A program made the translations under genes and the position numbers. Positions 47,795-60,085 of a stretch of 64,000 nucleotides of DNA are shown here, one piece after another. Position 1 is the stretch's first letter. Each line of letters opens with the position of its first letter. The stretch is from Pseudomonadota bacterium (GTDB lineage: Bacteria; Myxococcota_A; UBA796; SXON01), in the NCBI GenBank assembly GCA_005778355.1, contig SXON01000017.1, forward strand, positions 36,511 through 100,510, in the 5' to 3' direction. The notes under the pieces are model-generated. The model did no database searches. It saw only the letters and a list, made by a program, of their open reading frames with translations, and had not been told where the DNA came from.

Positions 47795-49934
47795 GCGCCG
47801 TCAACCTGTCGCGACGCGCGATGCTCGCCTCGGCGGCTGGCCTGGTGGTCGGCTTCGCGATGCCCGGCTGCGCCCACCTGCCCGTGGTCGACGACACCAT
47901 CGGACTCGGGCTGCCCCACCCCGGCGAGTCGCACGATCTGAACGCTTACGTGCGCGTGGCGCCCGATGGCACCGTCACCTTGCGCATGGGCGCCAGCGAG
48001 ATGGGCCAGGGCGTGTACACCTCGCTGCCGATGATCCTCGCCGAGGAGCTCGATGCCGACTTCGCCCGCGTGCGCGTGGAGTCCGCCCCGGCCGACCGGG
48101 CCTACCAGCACCTCAACGTCGATTACCCGGGCTCCTCGCAGGTCACCGGCGGCAGCCTCTCGGTGCGCGGCTACTGGGCGGCCCTGCGCGAGGCCGGGGC
48201 TGCGGCTCGAGAGATGCTCGTGGCGGCGGCGGCCTCGCGCTGGGGCGTGTCGGCGGCTGACTGCGTCACCGGGGCGGGCACGGTGCGATCCGGCGACAAG
48301 TCAGCCACCTACGCCGAGCTCGCCGCCGAGGCGGCGCTCTTGCCGGCGCCATCGAAACCGCGGCTGAAAGACCCATCGCAGTTCAAGTTGCTTGGCACCA
48401 GCCCCCAGCGGCTGGACTTGCCCCCCAAGGTGAACGGCACGGCCGTCTTCGGGGCTGATCCGCAGCTCGACGGCATGTTGCACGCCACGATCAAGCACTG
48501 TCCTCACCACGGCGGCACCTTCGTGGCCCTCGACGACGCGGCGGCGCGGAAGGTGCCCGGCGTGGTCGACATCTTCAAGGTCGACGGCATCGAGGCCGTG
48601 GCGGTGGTGGCCGAGCATTTCTGGGCGGCCAAGAAAGGCTACGAGGCCCTGGTCGTCACCTGGGACGCCGGCCCGAGCAAGGGGCTCGACAGCGTGAAGG
48701 TGTCAGAAACCCTGCACGGTTCGCTCGACCTCGGCAGGAAGGCCTGGAAACACGGCAACGCCGTGGGCGCCACGACGATCGAGTCCACCTTCGAGGTGCC
48801 TTACCTCGACCACGCCCCCATCGAGACGCCCACCGCCCTGGCCTGGGTGCAGCCCGACCGTTGCGACATCTGGGCGCCCACGCAGGCGCAACAGTTCGTG
48901 CAGATGAACGCCGCCCCCATCGCCGGGCTGCCCGCCTCGAAGGTGTTCATTCACACAACCTTCCTCGGCGGCGGCTTCGGACGCAAGGGCTTCTGGGACT
49001 TCACCGACGCGGCGGTGCGGCTCTCGAAGCACACCGGCAAGCCAGTGAAGCTCATTTACACGCGCGAGGAGGCCTTCGCCTTTGGCTACTACCGTCCGGC
49101 CACCGTGGCGCGCTTGCGGGCCGGACTCGGTGCAGACGGGTTGATCCACGACTTCTATGCGCAGATGGCGAGTCAGAACATCGGCCAGATGCTCGTCCCC
49201 GAGTTCTTGCTCGGGCTCGAGGCCTTCATTGGCACGGTCACCGACGGCGTGATGCACCACCCCTACGGCGTCGCCAACTCGCAGGTCGACTACGCGCGGG
49301 TGGAATTGCCGATCCCGGTGGGCTGGTGGCGCTCGGTGCACGGGAGCCACAACGGCTTCATCATGGAGAGCTTCGTCGACGAGTGTGCGCTGGCGGCGAA
49401 GGCGGATCCCATCGAGTACCGTCGCAAACTGCTCGCGGACAACCCGCGCTTCCTCAACTGCTTCAACATGGCGGTCGAGGCCGCCGGTCCCCTCCCCGCC
49501 GGGCAGTCGCGTGGCGTGGCGATCTTCAAGAGCTTCGGAAGCATCGTGGCCGAGGTCGCGGACGTGAGCGTGAGCGGTGGTGGCCAGCTCAAGGTGCACC
49601 GGGTGACGGCCGCGGTCGACGCCGGGCAGATTGTTCATCCCGACACCATCAAGGCGCAGGTGGAGAGCGCGATCGGGCATGGCCTCTCGATGATGCTCGG
49701 CGAGGCGATCACGCTTGTCGATGGCGCGGTCCAGCAGTCGAACTTCCACAACTACCCGCTGATGGGCATCGCGATGATGCCCGACGTGCAGGTGGTGATC
49801 GTCCCCTCGCGCGAGGCCCCCGGCGGCATCGGCGAGGTGGGCCTGCCGCCGCTCCCGGGGGCGGTGTGCAACGCGATCTTCGCGGCCACCGGGAAGCGCA
49901 TCCGTAAGCTACCGCTGGGCAACCAACTCAGTAG

Positions 49935-49938
<4 letters not shown>
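47791..49938 (+). CDS. Molybdopterin-dependent oxidoreductase large subunit (isoquinoline 1-oxidoreductase beta-like), Tat signal
   Basis: [72 protein letters not shown] overlap with the 2Fe-2S gene. Confidence 0.94.
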
Positions 49939-51950
<2,012 letters not shown>

Positions 51951-51990
51951 GGGGTAGGCTCCGGCGGGGCTGAGCGGCTAACTAGGCGAG

Positions 51991-53688
51991 GTGATTCGCG
52001 CGTGGTGGGACCGAGCCCTCGTGGTCGTCGCGAGCGTGCTCGGGTTGCTCCCCTTCGCCCGGGGGCTCGCCGAGGGCGAGATCCCCGGCCAGGCCAGCGT
52101 CCCCCTCGACGGCGCGCACACCCTGTTCGTCTACGAGTACGTGCGCCAGGCGCTGCTCGGCAACGTCGACCTGCTCCACGCCGACGCGATGTGGTACCCG
52201 CTCGGGCGCCCGTTCTTGCTCGGCATCCAGAACGTCATCGACGCGGTGATCGCCGCGCCATTCCTCGGCGCGCTCGGCCTCCAGCACGGCATGGCGGCCT
52301 TCGTGGCGGTGGTGCTGGTGAGCAACGGCCTCGCTGCCGGCTGGATGGGCGAGCGCATCGGCGGACGCGGTGTCGCCGGGCCCCTCGCGGCGCTGGTGGT
52401 GGCCTTCGCGCCCTACGCGTGGTGCGAGACGCAGATGGGCCGGGTGACCCAGGCCGTGCTTGCGCCGTTGTGCCTCGCCCTCGGCTTCGCGTGGACCGCC
52501 ACGCGGCCCGACGAGTCGCGACTTCGTCCCGCCTTCTTCTCGGGCTTGTGGCTGGCGGTCGCGGCGCTGGAGTACTGGTTCTACGGCTTTTTTGGTTGCA
52601 TTGTCGTTGGCGGGCTCTACCTCGGCGCGATGCTGGGCCACGGGCGCCTCCACACGGTGCGCGCCCTCGCCGTCACCGCGCTGGTCCCTGGGCTCATCGC
52701 CGCCCCCTTCGCCCTGTACGTCGCGAGCACCTGGTCCGAGATGCCCGGCGCGAACATGGAGTCGCCCGTCCCCAACGCCACCCGGCTCTTCGCAGGGTTT
52801 CCGGGTCGCGACGCGCTCCGTACCGCGATGTACGTGCCGCAACTGCTCTTCGGCGTGGCGCTCCTCGGCCTGGCCACCCGTGAGCGCGCCCGACTCGGCG
52901 GTATCGTGCTCGCGATGCTTTTCCTCGTGGGCGTGGCGGTGGGTGAGCGCGTCACCATCGGCCCCATCGAGGGGGTTCACACGCCTCTGGCGCTCTTGCG
53001 TGAGCTCCCGGGGTTCCACCGCTTCTGGTGGCCCCATCGGGCGCTCGCAGGGGTGGTGGTGGGCGCGGCAGCCTGCGCGGCGGCCTGCGCGTCTGCGGGG
53101 AGGCGCCCTCGCGCTCTTGCCATGCTCGGCGTCGGGCTCAGCGTGGTGCAGGCGCTCCTGACCCCCGGGGAACTCACGAGCTGGAAGGCGCCCCGGCGCC
53201 CGATGTGGGCCGACGCGCTGCCCCCCGGGCCGGTGCTCCTCCTCCCGATGCTCGACCCCGACGCGGGCAAGCAGTTCCTCAGCCAGTGGGCGCAGCACCA
53301 TCGCCCGATGGTGAACGGCATGTCGATGTGGGACGACTTCCTGTGGCCTGCCGACTTCAAACAATGGGCGAGACAACAGCCGTTCATCGACGCGCTCCTC
53401 GGGATCGAGCGCTCGCGCCCCCACGGTCGCCGCGCGGCGCAGCCCAACGTTCTCGCCTCGCCCAACGGCGGTGCCAGTGCCCCCACGGTGAAGCTCGACG
53501 CCGCCATCCGGAGGGCCGAGAAGCTCGACAGCGACGACCTCCAAGACCTCGCGAACCTCGGCGTGGTGGGCATCGTCGCCCACCTGAGCCGCACGCCCAC
53601 CGAGGCGGTCGACTTGTTGACCCGCCTGGCCGGGCCCTCCCAGGGCAACGACAGCTTCGCCTGGTGGCCCCTCCCCCCGCCGCGGTGA
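51991..53688 (+). CDS. Polytopic membrane protein (glycosyltransferase/YfhO-like architecture)
   Basis: Many hydrophobic TM segments, 565 aa; GTG start. Confidence 0.75.
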   Translation: MIRAWWDRALVVVASVLGLLPFARGLAEGEIPGQASVPLDGAHTLFVYEYVRQALLGNVDLLHADAMWYPLGRPFLLGIQNVIDAVIAAPFLGALGLQHGMAAFVAVVLVSNGLAAGWMGERIGGRGVAGPLAALVVAFAPYAWCETQMGRVTQAVLAPLCLALGFAWTATRPDESRLRPAFFSGLWLAVAALEYWFYGFFGCIVVGGLYLGAMLGHGRLHTVRALAVTALVPGLIAAPFALYVASTWSEMPGANMESPVPNATRLFAGFPGRDALRTAMYVPQLLFGVALLGLATRERARLGGIVLAMLFLVGVAVGERVTIGPIEGVHTPLALLRELPGFHRFWWPHRALAGVVVGAAACAAACASAGRRPRALAMLGVGLSVVQALLTPGELTSWKAPRRPMWADALPPGPVLLLPMLDPDAGKQFLSQWAQHHRPMVNGMSMWDDFLWPADFKQWARQQPFIDALLGIERSRPHGRRAAQPNVLASPNGGASAPTVKLDAAIRRAEKLDSDDLQDLANLGVVGIVAHLSRTPTEAVDLLTRLAGPSQGNDSFAWWPLPPPR

Positions 53689-53754
53689 GAAAGCAGTCAG
53701 GGCCTCAGGCAGAGTCTTGCGCAGCCGATACCGGTCCGGCACGATTCCGCCACG

Positions 53755-54513
53755 ATGCGCACAAGCTGGACATGGACGAGCCCTCACCTCGACGCCTCGA
53801 TGTCGGTGGCCCGCTGGGGCTACGCGGGCAAGCCCTTCCTCCTCTTCCCCACGGGCGGGGCCGACCATCTCGACGTCGAGCGCTTCAAGCTGGTGGCCGC
53901 GCTGGCGCCCCTGTGGGAAAATGGCCGAATCAGGCTGTATAGTGTCGATAGCGTGTGCCGACGCGGATGGCTCGCGGAGATCCCGGCCGCCGAGAAGATC
54001 GGCTGGCAGGTGCGCTACTCGAAGTTCGTCGAGGACGAGGTCTTCCCGCTCATCGAGTACGACGCCGGGCCGCAGAGCGTGGGCGTGGGCGGCATCTCGC
54101 TCGGCGCCTACCAGAGCTGGCTCGCCGCCACGCGGCGCCCCGACCGCGTAGACCTGTGCGTGGGCCTCTCGGGGACGTACTTGATGGAACGCCGACTCGA
54201 GGGGTTCTGGAACGAGGACTGGTACTTCCACGACCCGCGACAGTTCGTCGCCGGTCTCAGCGGTCCCCTGCTGGCCCAGCTTCGGCGCGGGCGCTTCGTC
54301 TTGGGCATCGGGGAACGCTACGAGAATCCCGCCTACACCGACGGGGCGGCCGAAACGCTCGACCGGGCCGGTGCCCGCGTCGATGTCTTGAAGTGGCGCG
54401 ACCCGGCCGGGCACGACTGGCCCACCTGGCGCACGATGTTTCCGACGATCCTCAGCGCGACCGTCCCGGCGGCTACGCCGCTCGTTCCGGAGCTTCCAGC
54501 CACCGTCTTGTGA
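53755..54513 (+). CDS. Alpha/beta-hydrolase (putative esterase)
   Basis: GGISLGAYQSW GxSxG; FLLFPTGGADHLDVER; DPAGHDWPTW His region. Confidence 0.85.
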   Translation: MRTSWTWTSPHLDASMSVARWGYAGKPFLLFPTGGADHLDVERFKLVAALAPLWENGRIRLYSVDSVCRRGWLAEIPAAEKIGWQVRYSKFVEDEVFPLIEYDAGPQSVGVGGISLGAYQSWLAATRRPDRVDLCVGLSGTYLMERRLEGFWNEDWYFHDPRQFVAGLSGPLLAQLRRGRFVLGIGERYENPAYTDGAAETLDRAGARVDVLKWRDPAGHDWPTWRTMFPTILSATVPAATPLVPELPATVL

Positions 54514-55762
54514 AGAGCATGACCACGGGCGCCGCCAGCGTGAAGGCGCCGATGATGAGCCACATCGTCTCCGGATCGCGCGCGCCCTCGGCCGGGCAGT
54601 AGCGCGACAACATCCAGCCGGAGATGATCGCCGCTACTGGTTTGGCGAGGAACAAGGGCACCTCCGAGAGGCCCATGTACGACGACTCGCGACCGCGCGG
54701 GGCGATGGTGGCGGTGTACTCGTAGAGGCGCGGCGACCAGAGAATCTCGCCGATCGACAACACCACGATGAATGTGACACTCGCCGCTATGGTGGTGGAC
54801 AGCGCCATCGCGAAGACGGAGATTGCAGAGATCACCGAGCCGAAGACGATCACCGGGTAGGGCGGAAAACGCCGCGTGAGCGCGGTGGCCGCCGGGGTGA
54901 GGAGGATCACCAGGAGCGGGTTGAGCGACCAGTAGTAGGCGAACTCGAAGTCGTCGCCAAAGCTGCGGAGCGTGTACTTCGGCCAGGTGAGGTGCGCGTG
55001 CTGGAAGATGAGGCGCACGAGCGTCAGCAAGCCGACGAACGCCATGAACACCCAGAAGGCCTTCTCGGCGAGCACCTCCCGCGCGATGAGTAGGGGGTTG
55101 CGCTCACGATTGGCCGCCGGCGCCGCGGCCCCCGGGGGCGACTCGCGCATGAGCAGCGCGAGGAGCACGTTGATCGTGGAACACACGCCGCCGACGAGGA
55201 AGATACACTGGGCCGCGCTCAGTTGGAAGGTCCCGAGCGTGACGCCGGCTTTGAACCACTCGCGGAAGTTGGTGATGATCGGGCCCTGTGACAACGACCC
55301 GAGGTTCATCACCACGTAGTAGAGCGAGAAGCCGAAGGCGACGGCCGCCGGGGCGGCAAAGTTGCGTACGGCAGCGTTCATCGTCGGCTTCATCGACCCT
55401 ACGCCCCACACGCCGAGGGCGAGGGCCACGTAGGCGGCCGGGAGCGAGGGCGAGAAGGCGAGCAGTAAGCGCCCTACGGCGGTGGACAAGGCCGCGATGA
55501 GGAGCGCGCGTTTCACTCCCATGGCGTCGGCGATGAAGCCGGCCACGAATACGAAGATCGAGATGGCGCTCGTCCACGTTCCGGTCACGCCCGCCGCCCC
55601 CTCGTCGCTGAGACTGAAGTCGTCCGACAGGTAGAGCGGAAGCATCGAGTACATCGTGAAGTACCCGACGCTCTCGAGGAACTTCATCAGGTATACAATC
55701 CACAGCTCGCGGGGCGAGGTGGCGAGCGCGCGCAGGTCGGAACCGAGGGAGGCCACGGACAT
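54473..55762 (-). CDS. MFS transporter (POT/PTR-like)
   Basis: YFTMYSMLPLYLSDDFSLSDEGAAGVTGTWTSAISIFVFVAGFIADAMGVKRALL; 12 TM-like segments. Confidence 0.9.
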   Translation of the reverse strand: MSVASLGSDLRALATSPRELWIVYLMKFLESVGYFTMYSMLPLYLSDDFSLSDEGAAGVTGTWTSAISIFVFVAGFIADAMGVKRALLIAALSTAVGRLLLAFSPSLPAAYVALALGVWGVGSMKPTMNAAVRNFAAPAAVAFGFSLYYVVMNLGSLSQGPIITNFREWFKAGVTLGTFQLSAAQCIFLVGGVCSTINVLLALLMRESPPGAAAPAANRERNPLLIAREVLAEKAFWVFMAFVGLLTLVRLIFQHAHLTWPKYTLRSFGDDFEFAYYWSLNPLLVILLTPAATALTRRFPPYPVIVFGSVISAISVFAMALSTTIAASVTFIVVLSIGEILWSPRLYEYTATIAPRGRESSYMGLSEVPLFLAKPVAAIISGWMLSRYCPAEGARDPETMWLIIGAFTLAAPVVMLFTRRWLEAPERAA

Positions 55763-55793
55763 CGGCGCAGGCTATCGCAGGCCCACCGCCGAG

Positions 55794-56654
55794 GTGCTCG
55801 TGCTCCTGTTCTTGTTGGCCTGTCCCAAGCCTGCCGAGCCCCCGGCGATGGGCAATGCCTCGATCTGGAGCGAACCGAGCCCGAGCTGCCCCCGGCGTGG
55901 TGACGATCCGCCGGCGTGCCCCGCGGGGAGCGCGCTGGGATCGTCTCCTGAGCTGCCCCTGGAGTGGGGGGTCATGGCCGCGGGCAACCGCCTGTGGGGC
56001 GACCGCCTCGCCTGCGCAGACGGCAGCATCGCCGCGTACCAGCGCCTGGGCAACGTGGGCGCGGCGCCCGTCGAGTCGAGCTCGCCGCCCTCCGGGGCAC
56101 CGCGATTCGGTCCCGACGTGGTCGACCGGTGGTCCGTGGACTGTGGCGACGGCCCCACGACGCTCTACACCAACCTGTACCGCTGCGGCGAGATCTGCCT
56201 GCCGGGCGGCCTGCGCATCGTCCCCGGTGCCACGGCCAAGGAGATGGAGGCGATGAGCGCGGCGGCCGAGGCCAGGGACATGGTGGCCATGCACGCCGCA
56301 GGCGAGCGACTCGTCGGCGTCGGCCGCGACTTCGAGGTCACCTGGCTGGTGGCCGCATCGGTTGCCGAGAGCGCCGGCGACTGGTCGAATGCGGTCGCCT
56401 ACTGGCAAGGCGCCATCGGCATCCTCGACACCGCGAGCAGCCGGGCGTCGCTGGCTGAAGCGCTCGCACGATCGGGTCGCGACGTGGAGGCGCGGCTCGA
56501 GCTCAACACCTTGCTGGCTCGGTATGGCGACAGCCCGCTCCGGCCCCAGCTCGTTTGCACCCAGTCGCTGCTCGAGACCGACCGGCAAAGACAGATGGCG
56601 CTCGCCGAGGAAGCTTGCACTGGGGGTTGGCCGCGTTGCTGTGGTTCGCCTTGA
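55794..56654 (+). CDS. Hypothetical lipoprotein
   Basis: VLVLLFLLACPKPAEPP lipobox, GTG start refined; Cys-rich middle; TPR-like C-terminal half. Confidence 0.68.
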   Translation: MLVLLFLLACPKPAEPPAMGNASIWSEPSPSCPRRGDDPPACPAGSALGSSPELPLEWGVMAAGNRLWGDRLACADGSIAAYQRLGNVGAAPVESSSPPSGAPRFGPDVVDRWSVDCGDGPTTLYTNLYRCGEICLPGGLRIVPGATAKEMEAMSAAAEARDMVAMHAAGERLVGVGRDFEVTWLVAASVAESAGDWSNAVAYWQGAIGILDTASSRASLAEALARSGRDVEARLELNTLLARYGDSPLRPQLVCTQSLLETDRQRQMALAEEACTGGWPRCCGSP

Positions 56655-56737
56655 TGTTTATGACACACGTGGGTGTGTCTTTCGGCACGTGAGTCGGTCA
56701 AAAAGCCGCCCTGCGCGCAGGCACGTACCTTGCAAGA

Positions 56738-58627
56738 ATGGGCCGCATGACCGACCGCCTCAGCCCCGACATCGACGAAATCCTGGCCACCCACCACGCG
56801 CTGCTCAAGCGCGAGATTCCGCGTCTCTCGGCCGCCTGGCAACAGATCGAGGCGCCCAAGGCTCTGACGGAACCCTGGCTCCAACTACTGGCGGTCTTGC
56901 TGCCTCATCTCGACAAGGAGGAGCAGATTCTCTTCCCCTTGTGCCGCGCGATGGACCAGGGCGACGCGCCGCTTGGCTGCGGCGTGGAAGCACCCATCAA
57001 GCAGATGGACTACGAGCACGACTGCATCACCACCCTGGAGGGGTGCCTGCGGAACGCCTCGGTGCAGGCAGGCAAGTACGAGCCCGATCTCCTGGCGATG
57101 CTCGACGACCTTGCGGTGCACGCTCGTCGCGAGTCTGACGACCTGTTTCCGCGCGCGGTGCGACGCGCCCACCAGCTCGTGGCCGGGACGGCGACCGCCG
57201 TCGACGTCGACGACGCCGAGCCCACACCGGCCACGCCGCTCCGGAACTTCGCGCTGCCCGAAGGCACGCGCCTGGTGCGCGACACGCGTGGCCGCTGCAA
57301 CGAGTGCCTCGCCGATGTGCCCGCCCGGGTGGTGCGCGACAACGCCGAGGCGCGACTCGAAAAACTCTGCCCCACGCACGGGATCACCACCCAGCTGATG
57401 TCGCACGCGCCCGACAGCTGGGAGCGGCTCGACCGCTATTACTTCAAGGTGAACGCCGAGTGTTACCCTCAGCGCGACTACATCGTGCGGATGACGGAGA
57501 AGTGCAACCTCGATTGCCCGATCTGCCTCGCGCGCGCCAACCAGGCCGAGACGCCCGATCTGGGAATCGACCGCTTGCGCGACCTCCTCAGCGAACGTCG
57601 GGGGATCAAGGTGGATCTCATGGCGGCGGAGCCGACGCTCCGTGAAGACCTGGAGGACTGGATCCGCGCCGTGAAGTCGCGCGGGGGCATCGCCGCCCTA
57701 CACACCAACGGCCTGAAGCTCGCCAACCGCGCCTACGCCGAGAAGATCCGCGCTGCGGGGGTCGACGAGGTCTTCCTCCAGTTCGACGGCCTCGACGACA
57801 ACGCCAACAAGGTGCTTCGCGGGCGCCCGCTCAACAAGGCCCGCCTCGCCGCGCTGGAGAACATGCGTGAGCTCGGCATCGCCACCTCGCTCATCGTGGT
57901 GGTGGCCAAGGGTGTCAACGACAAGGAAGTGTCGCGGGTGCTGCGTTTCGCGATGGAGCCCCGCAATAGCCACGTGCGCGAGGTGTTCTTCCTCGGATTG
58001 CGCATGCTCGGCAGCGCGCGTCACGCGGCGTCGGAGGGCGAGGGTCTCTCCGCCTCGATGCTCATGCCCGACGAGATCATCGATCTCTTGACAGAGCAGG
58101 AGCCCTCGATCCGCCGCACCGACATCGAGAACTTCAACAAGCTCTACTTCGCCATGTTGTCTACCTTCAAGGTAAAGAAGTGCTTGTACGTGCAGCACTA
58201 CATGATGGTGCGCGACGGTGAGGGCGGCGGAAAACCCATCTCCGACTTCCTCGACCTCGACGCCCTCGGCGTCGCTGCGGATCGCTACGCGGAGGGTTTC
58301 GAGGACCACCCCAACTTCGCGAAGGCGCGGCTCCTCGCCTCCCTCGCGCGCAACGGGGCCAACCTCAAGACCCTGGGCATGCTGGGCGATCTCGCGCGTC
58401 TCGAGCGGCTTTTTCAGACGGGCATGAACCTTGGCGAGGTGCCGGGGCGCTTCCTCATCCTCGGCTTCATCACCGCCTGCGACCCCAACAACTTCGACGC
58501 CCAGGTGGCGGTGAACTGCGGAAAGGGCGAGATGAGTGCCGACGGCGGCTTCGTGGAGAGTGGCGCGGTTGCAAATGTGCTTCGCGAGGCCCGCTTTGAT
58601 CGCGACCTCGGCGGAGAATCGACGTAA
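56738..58627 (+). CDS. Hemerythrin-like (HHE) + zinc-ribbon-like + radical SAM fusion (COG1964/Tes-like)
   Basis: ATHHALLKREIPRL..LLPHLDKEEQILFP..YEHDCITTLE..HARRESDDLFP; CNECLADVPARVV..KLCPTHG; RMTEKCNLDCPICLARAN CxxxCxxC. Confidence 0.85.
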   Translation: MGRMTDRLSPDIDEILATHHALLKREIPRLSAAWQQIEAPKALTEPWLQLLAVLLPHLDKEEQILFPLCRAMDQGDAPLGCGVEAPIKQMDYEHDCITTLEGCLRNASVQAGKYEPDLLAMLDDLAVHARRESDDLFPRAVRRAHQLVAGTATAVDVDDAEPTPATPLRNFALPEGTRLVRDTRGRCNECLADVPARVVRDNAEARLEKLCPTHGITTQLMSHAPDSWERLDRYYFKVNAECYPQRDYIVRMTEKCNLDCPICLARANQAETPDLGIDRLRDLLSERRGIKVDLMAAEPTLREDLEDWIRAVKSRGGIAALHTNGLKLANRAYAEKIRAAGVDEVFLQFDGLDDNANKVLRGRPLNKARLAALENMRELGIATSLIVVVAKGVNDKEVSRVLRFAMEPRNSHVREVFFLGLRMLGSARHAASEGEGLSASMLMPDEIIDLLTEQEPSIRRTDIENFNKLYFAMLSTFKVKKCLYVQHYMMVRDGEGGGKPISDFLDLDALGVAADRYAEGFEDHPNFAKARLLASLARNGANLKTLGMLGDLARLERLFQTGMNLGEVPGRFLILGFITACDPNNFDAQVAVNCGKGEMSADGGFVESGAVANVLREARFDRDLGGEST

Positions 58628-58693
58628 CGGCGCCCCGTGCTTCCGAGCACGCTCGCCGCAGCGGATTAGCGGGTGCCTTCTCACGGAGCGTCC

Positions 58694-59281
58694 ATGTTTG
58701 CCTTGCTGCTCGTCCTCGCCTGCGCCGAGGATCTGTCTCAGAAAGCCCCGGCCGCGAAGGTGGAGGCGCCTGCCCCGAAGGCCGAGGCGCCCGCGCCCGC
58801 GCCTGCGCCGTCGGGCACGGGCCTGGCCATCGATCCCGCGCGCTCGACGATCTCGGCGAAGGGCGCCAAGATCACCAAGACGCATGACATCAACTTCCCC
58901 GACTTCGGCGGCACGCTCAAGGTCGAGGGCGAGAAGCTCGTGGGTGTCGAGGTGGTGGTGAAGATGGCCGCGCTCATGGCCGACAGCGAGAAGCTCACCG
59001 GTCACCTGAAGAACGAGGACTTCTTCTCGGTCGACACGATGCCGGAGTCGAAGTTCGTGGGCACGGTGACCGACGGCACCGTCACCGGCGATCTCACGCT
59101 TCACGGCGTCACCAAGCAGCTGAGCTTCCCCGCTACCGTCAGCATCGATGCGGCGACGGTGTCGGCGGAGACCGAGTTCACCATCAACCGCCAGGACTTC
59201 GGCGTGAGCTACCCGGGCAAGCCCGACGACCTCATCCAGGACTCGGTGGTGCTCAAGGTGAAGCTGGTCGCCGCGCGGTAG
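58694..59281 (+). CDS. YceI family lipoprotein
   Basis: MFALLLVLACAED lipobox; HDINFPDFGGTLKV..MPESKFVGTVTDGTVTGDLTLHGVTKQLSFPATV; start refined. Confidence 0.9.
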   Translation: MFALLLVLACAEDLSQKAPAAKVEAPAPKAEAPAPAPAPSGTGLAIDPARSTISAKGAKITKTHDINFPDFGGTLKVEGEKLVGVEVVVKMAALMADSEKLTGHLKNEDFFSVDTMPESKFVGTVTDGTVTGDLTLHGVTKQLSFPATVSIDAATVSAETEFTINRQDFGVSYPGKPDDLIQDSVVLKVKLVAAR

Positions 59282-59285
59282 GGCG

Positions 59286-60008
59286 CTACCTCTTCTTCTT
59301 CTTGGACTTTGCGGCGGCTTCCGCGGCCGCCTTGGCGGCGGCCTCCTCGGCGGCCTTCTTCGCGGCTTCCTCCGCGGCGGCCTTGGCGGCGGCTTCCTCG
59401 GCGGCCTTCTTTGCAGCCTCCTCGGCGGCCTTCTTCGCGGCTTCCTCGGCAGCGGCCTTGGCCGCGTCCGCCTCGGCCAGGGCCTTGAGCTTGCCGAGCC
59501 CCACCACGAAGTCGGCGCTCACCATCTCGTTGAGCTTCTTCGCCGGGAAGAAGAGGCTGGCGGGGAAACCCCACTGCGTGACGTCCTGCCACTCCACCTT
59601 CGAGCCCGCGCCGCTGGCGGTCACGGTGATGCGGCCCTTCGCCGGATCTTTCGACTTGCCGAACCAGGTGTCGTAGGCGATCCCGGCGTTCTCGTTGACG
59701 GCGGTGAGCGCCAGGCGCCCGGTCATGAGCACCTTGCCGTCCCAGCTCATCGTGTGGCCGGTCTTGCCGACGTCACCGCTGAAGGTCCAGGTGGCGCCGG
59801 GGTCGCGGTCCTTCGACCACGCGGTCCAAGTGGGCCAGGTGTTGAGGTCCTGGAGGTAGGACTGAACGAACTGCGGGGCGGCCGCAATCTCGGTCGACTG
59901 GGTGACGACCACCACGCCCTTCTCGGGGATGGCGGTGCTCGGCGTGAGCACGTCGATGGCGAGGGGCTTGGCCTCGGCGAGGCTCAGGGCGAGAAGGAGG
60001 GCGAACAA
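59286..60008 (-). CDS. SRPBCC-fold protein with long A/K/E-rich helical tail
   Basis: IAAAPQFVQSYLQDLNTWPTWTAWSKDRDPGATWTFSGDVGKTGHTMSWDGK; tail AAKAAAEEAAKKAAEEAAKK..AAAKSKKKKR; TTG start inferred. Confidence 0.82.
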   Translation of the reverse strand: MFALLLALSLAEAKPLAIDVLTPSTAIPEKGVVVVTQSTEIAAAPQFVQSYLQDLNTWPTWTAWSKDRDPGATWTFSGDVGKTGHTMSWDGKVLMTGRLALTAVNENAGIAYDTWFGKSKDPAKGRITVTASGAGSKVEWQDVTQWGFPASLFFPAKKLNEMVSADFVVGLGKLKALAEADAAKAAAEEAAKKAAEEAAKKAAEEAAAKAAAEEAAKKAAEEAAAKAAAEAAAKSKKKKR

Positions 60009-60085
60009 GGTGGACTCCGGGTTGGCGTCGCAGGGTAGGGCATCCGGCCGGGGTCGGTCAAGCGCCGACCGGATAGCGCTTCGCC

